Assembly: GCA_963681505.1 (NCBI GenBank) | Contig: OY811972.1 | Span: forward strand, 6,732,350-6,796,349 | Direction: 5' to 3' | Length of the DNA stretch: 64,000 nt | Origin: Eunapius fragilis | Lineage: Eukaryota > Porifera > Demospongiae > Spongillida > Spongillidae | Shown here: positions 55,664 to 64,000 of the stretch, in pieces | How the letters are laid out: each line of letters opens with the position of its first letter | Numbering within the stretch: position 1 is the stretch's first letter | The notes under the pieces: model-generated | Told to the model about the DNA's origin: nothing | The model's database searches: none | The model's input: the letters and a program-made list of their open reading frames with translations, nothing else | Made by a program: the position numbers and the translations under genes

Positions 55664-58252
55664 ATGAAGAGTTGTGCCGTGAGATGTTCTACCGCCTTCA
55701 GCTCCTTTCTACTATGGACAACCGCTTCGGGATTTACGCTCTCCTCTTGCAACAACGGTATACGTGCTGCATGTATAAAATATATGCGCAACTCAATCCA
55801 TCATAGTATCGGGTGTTCAAATTTGAATTTTTCCTTCCGCCCCCAAATAAGCTAGATTGTTGGGGCGAGAACTGAGGCACCCACCCTATGGCACCTGTTG
55901 CTATATCCTTACTGATACTTGTGCTTTGATCGCAGGCGCTGCATCTACAAGTGGAAAGCTATGGACCGACACTTGTTCAAACGGAACAATGTCCGTATCT
56001 TGGGACATTCGCAACTACACAAATACCAAGGTATCTCCAATCATCATAGAGTACGCCTGCGTCAATGCCTCTCAGGTAAGCGGCTACATTTCACAATCTC
56101 AATGAATTCCAAGGTAGCGAAATTAAACGTTTCACACGAGGTAGTACTACGTGGAAAACATGATTGTACGAATACGCAAAGCAATTCTTGAAATCTCTAG
56201 GGGGACGACGGTATGAATGTAATTGGAAATATAAGCTAGCCTGGAAAAGGAAAAATTCACTTGTGCATGCCTTTAAAGTTAACGCAAACAACTCACCTAG
56301 CATGTTGTCAAAATTAAGTTCCGATGCATATATAGTGTATAGTATAAATCTACTGCCACCTAGCATATATATGTATTTATGCATGTGTCCCGGCATGTCC
56401 AAGATAAATATGCTAGCGGCGATAGCTTCGATGGGTAAAATTTATACCCACTAGGTGTGCATGAAGTTACTCCGATTTCACCAAAGCATGCTTACTCATA
56501 TGTTGTCGGCGCTTGGTGCGCTTGCGCATATATGTGCATATACCATGCATACATGTACGCTCCCTTACGGGTTCGATAATGTAGATGATTGAATATAATA
56601 TCGAATTAATCCTGGTATGCTCATATTTTAGACAGACGTGACTCTGGAATCCAAAGCTATCATCCTTGGTAACATCAGGTCCTCCTCCACCACCATTGTT
56701 CAAGGTGCTTCCGAGGACCTCATTTGTTCAGTATCTCTGTGCCATCAACTATCCAACCAGTTTACATACTTAACACTGGGGCCAACGGCGTGCTTATTAG
56801 GTGGGCAATATACAAGTCGCCTTGAGCATGATCTATATTGTACCCTATTAATATAGGTGTGCACCGGACCATAACAGCTGATAGTTCTACACCAGTAGTA
56901 GCATCATCAAATAACCATTCTTACACAATGCTTCAAGTCTCCTTGGAAACTCTTTCTCCTAATGACGGATCGTCCATAACATCCAGCATGCAGATCGCAG
57001 ATCCTTCAGCAATCACTGATGCTCTGAAGACCACGCCTTCCGACGCTTTACTCACAACGCAGTACTTGCAAGAGATCGACTTGTTGATGTCCGCTTCTCC
57101 TACATATCGTGGCATAAGTGAACCAAAGAGTGACTGTAAGGGTTTTTGATCGTCTTTCATACCTATCCACTGATACATTAATTCCTCTATTCATGCACGT
57201 GAATGTACTTGTGTATAAAACTGAGCATTTCAACATGAACTCTCCTTTTATCATTATTCTATAACAGCTCATCTAAAAGTAGCTCTGCTGGTCGGTGTGG
57301 GCATTGCTATGTCATTTGGAATCGCACTTCTCGCGTTCTTCGCTGTCCTTGCCTGCAAGGTGTCTCATCGAGTTGAAAAAAGGCGCGTCAAGTACGCATT
57401 GTTAAGTCAATTAATTATAATTGGGATCAGACACAGTATACATTGGAAAATGTTGCGGTTAAATGCAGTGATATTCTTATGCCTTTACTAACGTCGAGGG
57501 TAATTGCCGACAAGTCAGCATTTTTAAAAATACTTTAATCTGACTGGTACGAATTTATGATAAAGTAATGGTTACATCTCTAATTCGCGATCAAATATAC
57601 ACAACATAAAATATGCACAACAACTTATTACGAGTTGCACATAACAAACATACTCTAAACTTACACCTGTGCGCATGGACAAAGCAAAGTACTGTATATA
57701 TGTATATAAGATGTAATAAATGAATGAGCGATTTATGTTAAATTAATGTAAATATCTCTATAGCTTAGTAACCACCCATAATATCATGCATATATGATTT
57801 ACGCAAATGCATTTGACAATAACTCTTCCTTTTCCAACGTACAGAATTTGCATTGAAAAAGAATTGCGGAAGGTATTTTTCTAAATGCATCATATCTATT
57901 CATGCTATCTGCTAATTCCACTGTAATATGTTTATTAGGTCATTGGGTCCCCAAGCAAGGCAGACTTCCACATTAAACATAACCAATCATCTAGTTCAGT
58001 TACTACTGATTTAGACAATTTGGAGTTAGCATACGATGCCTCGCATAAACAAGATCAAAAGGTACGGTAAACAAAGGACTTCTTGTCATTGTTGAAATAA
58101 CTGTGTTATCTAATCAAATCCAGTGCCAAACAGAATTTTTGTGCACAACATCTGCTGATGTAGTTCAATTCGAGAATGGATTCAAACCACCCTCACACAG
58201 CTGCTCGAGTGGGCTACCAGACTATCAAGATAATTCTGAGGATATGTGGTGA
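55664..58252 (+). CDS. Single-pass membrane protein, unknown family, 8 exons
   Basis: Exons 55664-55757, 55936-56075, 56632-56800, 56857-57135, 57268-57391, 57845-57872, 57939-58061 and 58124-58252 join in phase with GT-AG introns to 361 residues. The signal peptide lies at residues 1 to about 23 (MKSCAVRCSTAFSSFLLWTT). The ectodomain to about residue 230 has three to four N-glycosylation sequons (NGT, NYT, NAS, NHS), several Cys and a Ser/Thr-rich second half. The membrane segment is about residues 231-256 (VALLVGVGIAMSFGIALLAF), followed by a basic stop-transfer stretch (KVSHRVEKRRVK). The tail of about 100 residues has an acidic end (LPDYQDNSEDMW). Exon 6 is only 28 nt. I recognise no domain; it could be an adhesion or receptor-like protein, but this is open. 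Confidence 0.82.
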
Positions 58253-58397
58253 CTGTGGTGATCATATTTTGTCATAATAATACATGTTATTTTGTGTTTT
58301 TTTGCTTTTTTGTTTTTACTGTGTACCTATAAGAGTTACTTGTATAAAATATAGATTTGAATGTGCGATTCTGGTGAGGCAAAGAGCAGTCTTCATG

Positions 58398-58403
58398 AAT
58401 AAA
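58398..58403 (+). terminator. Candidate polyadenylation signal
   Basis: AATAAA lies about 145 nt after the stop of the membrane-protein gene. Confidence 0.5.
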
Positions 58404-60100
58404 TGTACCCACCATCATATGTAGCATACATGTACATTTTGCCCGTTTAGAAAACATTTTACTATAATCAAAACGAAATACAAAAGCTCATGTACCGTAT
58501 CTCAACTTTTTTACGTCCTTCTTAAGGATCTCAAATTATCCATCATGCTAGCACACTTGCATCCATTTTATTATAAATGTGTATACGAGCGCCGAGAATC
58601 CAGTAATTACGAAAATTACTTGCAAAACTTGCAGTAATGGCAATAATTGTATACATGGAAGAACGAAATGAACTAGCTTCAATAGAAATTAAAAATACTG
58701 AAGGTACGATGCATATTCTTGAAGACATTGATAAAAAGAGCTCCAGCTGATAGCATATTTTTATGTAAATGCAAGTTAGGACGGATTGTTAAAAATTTTT
58801 GCCTACCTCAAATGGAATGCCGGACGATACAATTTCTTGTGTTAAGATAGACTACAGTCACGGGCGTTACCACACGATTCATAACATGGCACAATGTTTC
58901 TATGACAACGGTTACTCGCGGCGAAATAAGTGAATTGAATGTTGATTGAATGTTAGAATTGAAATCGCGCGGATGGTTAATAAATCGTTTCTGCATGTTG
59001 CTGCAGTTCTTCTAATTCAGGAACACCTGTAGTTAATTACTGCAGTAAGCAAAATGACCGGTATTTAGAAACGCTCAGTGCTTTAATTGCCTCAAAACTT
59101 CAGGTAAAATCAAGCACTAAATGTTCGAGGGAAAAATTAACATTCTATAGATAAGGTTATAAAAATGCATAATGTGCTTATACACTACAACATTATACAT
59201 GTATTTACGCACGGTACCTAGAACTGAAGCCGAATTACCTTGCTGGACTGCAACAGAGATAGCTAGACCACGCACAGTTTATTCTGAGGATCAGCATTCT
59301 ATCAGCACAACGCTTTCTTATGCAACGATGCATAATGTGAAAGTTTGATTTTGCGACGCGGTAGTGACATAGGTTAGACCAATACAGATTATTTACCGTG
59401 ATTATTAAACCAACTGATATAATCCTTTAAGAAACGCCCCTATAATTTGGAACGCACTGCAATAAAAAAAACGGCGATGGTAACTATGTCAACTATTATC
59501 TGCAGCTGTATTAATTTGCCGAAAACATTTTGTACAAAGGATTTATATATATTATATATATTATATATATTGAATTTGAATATAAAAATGTTAATGATGC
59601 ATATATGGTGCATGATATAAGTAATAAATCCAAAAACAATAATCCACATACTATACAATAAATGCATTAAATAACAGAAGTGTTAATGATAGATCATTAG
59701 ACTGAGGATGGTTTCTTATGCTGACGTAAAGGCATTTTACAACCACAACTTCACTAACAAAAGCGAATGCATATGATAAAAGCTACCGTGTCGAATTCGA
59801 CTTCTCATATCATTTATTCTCCAATACGATCCACGAACATCGCTACAGGAAGGAAACTACGGCGGGCAATTCTGAACATATTGACGCCATTCGCGCTCTC
59901 TAATACAATGGCGACCCGGTTTGAATACTGAACTGAATTTAAAAAAGGCGCCTCCATGTCATCAAAACCTATATGAGAGTAAATATAACTCTCAATAGTA
60001 CTAAGCGATTGGTAGTTATTTCTACCTCATTTTCCTAACAGAAGATTGTTTACTATACTGTATAATGCTCAGACGGTATTTTCCTGCTCCACGAATATTC
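58404..60100. other. No recognisable gene
   Basis: AT-rich DNA with a TATATATTATATA run at about 59548-59575. The short frames do not resemble known proteins. Confidence 0.45.
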
Positions 60101-60161
60101 ATCTAACCTGGTCGGACATTTACATGTGGTTTACTTCTACTAATATTAAAAACTCTTTCAG

Positions 60162-60302
60162 AGCAAAGCATCCTAGAAAGGTTCATGTCTGGGCTGGGAT
60201 AAGTGTTCATGGTCCCACTCAGATATGTATAATTGTAGGTGTCATGGATGCTGTTCTTTATACGAAAAAACACATCCTTAATTCTATTCATTCAACATAT
60301 GA
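60162..60302 (+). pseudogene. Tc1 transposase exon fragment
   Basis: After an acceptor-like CTTTCAG at 60155-60161 the frame reads [20 protein letters not shown], then QICIIVGVMDAVLYTKK. This is the same block as the third piece of the copy at 12558-13870, and the upstream bases (TGGTTTACTTCTA, TTAAAAACT) are also shared. One codon differs in the shared splice context. Flanking catalytic blocks are missing. Confidence 0.75.
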
Positions 60303-61179
60303 CTAGCTAGATAAGCTAGACCAGCTAGATAATCCAAGCACTGGTGGCCATTGCTGTTGACCACGTACGCTGAAGAAGGCATCTCTGATCACCTCCACCA
60401 GAAGGCAGGGCTTAACGAATCGGCGATGGTTTGAGGACCAGAACATCAATATCATCAATACCTGTTGGATAAACAGTCTCCATCAATGGAAGTATTCTTT
60501 CTCCGCATGAATTTATTTTACAAATGATCAGCATAGTTTTACCCATATACAATTAATTTGATTTCAGTGTCCACACAGTTGAAGAAGAGACTGAATCTGT
60601 TTAGGTTAGCTGGTTTGTTTTACCTATGCATGAGAGGTAAAGTACTGGTTCTGGCTATAAGTATTAACTCCTCCTGAAAAAACCTTTAAAAAATACTAGT
60701 TAATACTGTTGCTTGCATTGTCTGGTACGGCATTATTTAAATTTATTGATGCATTAAACTTACGATGTAAAACTTGAAGATTGCCCGTAGTTTTGAGAAT
60801 TTTTCCTTGAGAAATAGAAAATACATCATGACAATAATTTGGCTCATGCACCTCTCTTTTTGGATTTCTATGCTTACCTTGTTTACTCTCATTCATTCCT
60901 CGGATTTCTCGTTTCTTTGCAGGTTTGAATGGTATGAAACCAATATTAAATGTACTCATTTTTCACATGCATCATAAATGGCAAAACCAAATTGCGCTGT
61001 GTGCTACATGTACATTCGGACAAACAAGAAGGAAGTGAAAGGTTTATGGCGTCTCCTGCATATGAAGTAGCAAGCAAATTAGATGCAACACAGATACATA
61101 CTTACTGATATGTATCATATGTGTAATAAAGAATTGTTAAAACATCTGGAATCCATAATTCATTGATGACGAGACATTC

Positions 61180-61530
61180 TACTTCTTCAACCTCCTGCTT
61201 GTGCCTGCGCGGTTATGTAGGGAAAAATATACAACGAATAATGTCAAATATGATGATGCTACTTACCGATTGCAGCAATTACACCATCGTATTCCTTCAC
61301 ATTGCAATAAGCACCAAGGCAAGGTGTCCCGTCAACCACGACTGTTGAAGAAGGCTGAATTTTCAGCAGCCCAGTATAACAAATAGCATTGTTCTACACA
61401 AAATGAATATTAAACTCGTTTTATTACCAGGATATTCATATACCTTTTTCTTTTACAGCCAAGGGCTAGGTGGAATTCCGGGCCACAGTCACAGGAAGAA
61501 GCTATGGGAAGGATCCGAGGACGCTCTGGT
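61180..61530 (+). other. Possible exons, uncertain
   Basis: Two spans have fair splice borders: 61239 to about 61324 (open frame VKYDDATYRLQQLHHRIPSH) and 61460-61529, which follows a strong pyrimidine tract with CAG (ATACCTTTTTCTTTTACAG) and ends before GTAGGC. No family is recognised and no continuous gene could be assembled. Confidence 0.2.
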
Positions 61531-62222
61531 AGGCACTGCGGAATTTAACAAATTTTTAAAAAAATAATTATTAGAAAGAGCAAAAAAGCTGCGCTTAACA
61601 GTACTTCTTACATCACCCTAGCATATTAAATACAAAAGATATTTAGCTTCAAGGTGAAAACTTTTAAAATACAGTGGCCAATGCATAATCGCAATAAAAA
61701 CTGTGACGGTTGAGGAATAACAAGGCATAACCTTGCCATCCGTAAGATACTAATTCCAAACATTACATATAAGTGGTTCTGATATAGGTAAGATTTTTAA
61801 AAGGCTTATAACTAAAAAATATATTATTTTCATCACTTTTATCTTTTCAAATTATCAACAAAAACTAGCAGGCATGCACACAATCAAGCACAATATCATT
61901 TAGCATTGAAGAATGTCATTTCCATGCATCAGCCACAAACACTAAATGAACAATTAAATAGTCTATGAACGAGCATTTCAATAACTGTAATAGTATTATC
62001 AATTCCCTCTTCTTCAGATTCATCTATCGTCCAATATGTAATTGTTAGTTTTGGTATCTCTGCTTCATGACATATCTTTACAACATGCCCAATAAAGAGT
62101 TCATTGGTGAAATTTACATACCACCTGTGATTTACATATGAATCTAGCAGAGAAGTTAAATAGTAAATGCTCTGTAAATTAAGGTTTGCTGTTCCTGTGT
62201 TTTTTCCTGGAAACTCTTCATT
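61531..62222. other. No recognisable gene
   Basis: AT-rich, with short frames only and no repeat shared with the rest of the window. Confidence 0.4.
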
Positions 62223-62432
62223 TTAAGTGCTTATATCACTGTACACAGAAGCCTTTTTTTTTCTCCACTCTCTTTCTCTCTGGTCAATCTTCTGATGCTT
62301 TTCCTTGTGCCATTCATCCTGCACTCTTTTTAGGGTTTCTTCACGTTGGTGTTCAATTTTTTTTTCAAGCTCTTTTTGTCTGGTAAGATACAATTTTTGC
62401 TCTGTTCTGTTCAAGATTTGCTTGACAGCCAT
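62223..62432 (-). CDS. Possible terminal exon, charged helical peptide
   Basis: The minus-strand frame of 69 codons is rich in Lys, Glu, Arg and Gln (LTRQKELEKKIEHQREETLK, then RVQDEWHKEKHQKIDQRERE) and would form a long single helix or coiled coil. Such composition is unlike chance AT-rich DNA. On that strand it follows a long pyrimidine tract (the purine-rich run at 62438-62805), which could act before a splice acceptor. Either the ATG at 62432 starts a small protein or this is a last exon of a gene outside the window. No family is recognised. Confidence 0.3.
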   Translation of the reverse strand: MAVKQILNRTEQKLYLTRQKELEKKIEHQREETLKRVQDEWHKEKHQKIDQREREWRKKKASVYSDIST

Positions 62433-62437
62433 GACAA

Positions 62438-62805
62438 GGAGGTAGAGGAGGGAGGAGGAGGAAGAGGAGGCCGGAGGAGGGAGGAGGTGGAGGATGAGGG
62501 GGGAGGAGAGGGAGGGGGAGGGAGAGGAGGAGGAAGAGAGGGAGGGGGAAGACGGGAGGGGGAAGAGGGGAGGGGGAAGAGGGGGAGGGTAGGAGGAGGG
62601 GAGGAGGAGGAGGAAGAGGAGGCCAGAGGAGGGAGGCGGTGGAGAATGAGGGGGGAGGAGAGGGAGGGGGAGGGAGAGGAGGTAGAGAGGGAGGGGGAAG
62701 AGGGGAGGGGAAGAGGGGAGGGGGAAGAGGGTAGGGGAAGAGGGGAGGGGAAGAGGGGGAGGGTAGGGGAGGAGGAGAGAGAAGCGGAGGAGGAGGTAAA
62801 TCTTG
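62438..62805 (+). repeat. GGA-rich purine tract
   Basis: About 370 bp of nearly pure purine on the plus strand, with an internal duplication of about 170 bp (GGAAGAGGAGGCC.GAGGAGG occurs twice, near 62469 and 62610). Prone to triplex formation. The 156-codon frame over it is low complexity and not believable. Confidence 0.93.
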
Positions 62806-63399
62806 AAACCTGTTAGTTTAGGTTGTAAGAGGTTATTAAAATTAAAAAAAAACTGGTTGGTTAAAAGGTGATTGTAACCGGTCGGTTGAGGTTTTTCGTT
62901 TTAAAATAACCGTGGAAAATTCCGATTTAACGATTATTTATGCATAATCGATGGGACCAAAAGCTAAACCAGCACAACCTTGGTTTCCTAAATTGGACTA
63001 TCCAGTTATTATGTACCGAAATTATAATTAGCCATACATTTCAATGCGAGCGTTACTTTTCTTTTTAAAATTATCACAAGGGTGATTTGCTGGACACTGT
63101 TCCATATATAATAAAGTTGCTGTAAGTATCACCATGCATACAACGATGAGAAGAATCTCTCCGTTGTTCGCTTTCGTCCGCTTCCATGTGTATTGCTTTC
63201 TGGTGCCCAGCATTATTGGGATATTATGTAAGACGCACGTGACGCCACTTGCAACTCCTCTATTATAAAATATCAACCGGTCGGTTGCTTAAAAATTTAA
63301 CAACCGGTTGTAACGGTTATTTAGCTGAAAAAGAATCAGTTGTGGTAATTCTCGTGACATGTTAACCGGAGCTCCGGCACAACCGGTTTCAAGCCTTAG
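62806..63399. other. Spacer between purine tracts, transposon scraps
   Basis: Words built from AACCGGTCGGTT and AACCGGTTGTAAC recur in both orientations at about 62878-62890, 63276-63290 and 63300-63318, bracketing about 400 bp that includes the MITE half at 63038-63103. This looks like a decayed inverted-repeat element. Confidence 0.4.
63038..63103. repeat. Half copy of the 52741 MITE
   Basis: TTTCAATGCGAGCGTTAC through GGTGATTTGCTGG to ACACTGTTCC is the inverse of the left half of the element at 52741-52943. Confidence 0.75.
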
Positions 63400-63595
63400 G
63401 AGGAGGAGGGGAGGGGGAGGAAGACAGGAGGAGGACGGGAGGAGGGGAGGTGGAGGAAGAGAAGGAGGTAGAGGAGAGGGAGAAAGAGGAGAGGGAGAAA
63501 GAGGAGGAGGTATAGGAGGGGGAGGAGAGGGCAGAGGACGTAGAGGGGAGTGAGGAGAGGAACGGGAGGAGGATGATGGGGAGGGATGGTGCAAT
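63400..63595 (+). repeat. Second GGA-rich purine tract
   Basis: About 195 bp of GGAGGA-type repeats on the plus strand, like 62438-62805. Frames on either strand are low complexity. Confidence 0.92.
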
Positions 63596-63848
63596 GGGGA
63601 GATCCGAGGTTTGACTGATGCATAAGTACCCTTGAACAGACATGAGATGCCCTCCTATTTCACCTCCTATTTGTTTCCCCTTGCCATTACGAGTTTGCAG
63701 ACAAGTGGGGTGGCACACGATCAACACCCGAATTAACCAACCTTTCACTGTGTCCAATGGTGATGCTGAACATGATTATGGTGCAGCACCAGGTGAAGGC
63801 TGTAACCATGAAATTTGACTGGAAAATTGAAACACACTCACATTATAA

Positions 63849-63920
63849 CAACACATTACACCACCATTGGTCAATCCTACATACCAACAACTTTCTCATT
63901 AGAGAATGCTTTTATTTTTT
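63849..63920. repeat. Partial FB MITE, right end
   Basis: CACCACCATTGG...CCTACATACCAACAACTTTCTC, then AGAGAATGCTTTTATTTT, matches the right arm of the FB family. The left arm is absent. Confidence 0.7.
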
Positions 63921-64000
63921 CCCCCCTCACACTGCCGCATCAGTATCATAGTGAATATAACATTGGAATGGCTGATAATTTATAGGACAATCCCCTGACT

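Noticed and set aside
60696-60959. 87-codon minus-strand frame ending PDNASNSIN
   Set aside because: It has one fair donor (AAACAAG then GTAAGC) but no convincing acceptor or family. Not enough to call a gene.
62346-62816. 156-codon Gly/Glu/Arg-rich frame
   Set aside because: It is a by-product of the GGA-rich purine tract; the same holds for frames over 63289-63757.

Overview
This window is animal DNA. It has genes split by GT-AG introns, a dense mix of metazoan transposon families, and no prokaryotic gene organisation. Family content (an invertebrate-type aldehyde oxidase, a class C GPCR-like fragment, Harbinger elements with MADF genes, DIRS, piggyBac and Tc1 copies) and the abundance of the short palindromic word TACATGTACATG suggest an early-branching marine invertebrate. 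A sponge is my best guess, held with modest confidence.

Two host genes can be read in full. The first runs on the minus strand from 53800 down to 8066. It is a molybdo-flavoenzyme of the aldehyde oxidase/xanthine dehydrogenase family, which I assemble by hand into 38 exons (3,864 nt, 1,287 residues), with consistent splice phases, all eight iron-sulphur cysteines and the catalytic GEPP glutamate. The second starts head-to-head with it at 55664 on the plus strand: an 8-exon, 361-residue single-pass membrane protein of unknown family.

Layout. 1-8060: a decayed LINE with a restriction-like endonuclease, a class C GPCR-like fragment, foldback repeats, then sparse DNA. 8066-53800: the aldehyde oxidase, whose introns hold most of the mobile DNA. 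Intron 30 alone (11371-28250, about 16.9 kb) holds a Tc1 copy with introns of its own, a piggyBac element inserted in a BEN-like exon, a hAT remnant, a Harbinger-type element inserted in an open frame next to it, and a DIRS-type retroelement. Introns 25-29 hold foldback elements, the largest a 3.7 kb inverted duplication at 32150-35811. Intron 22 holds two adjacent 40-bp-arm palindromes, and intron 5 a 29-bp minisatellite that abuts exon 6. 53801-55663: divergent intergenic space with a 3' LINE fragment. 58253-64000: transposon scraps, purine-rich tracts and one possible coiled-coil exon.

I found no CRISPR array, defence island, operon, tRNA or rRNA. The most unusual items are the architecture of the introns and the selfish elements: the twin palindromes, the large foldback, and the Harbinger derivative that keeps an intact MADF-BESS gene but only the tail of its transposase. 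I see no clear new multi-gene system.
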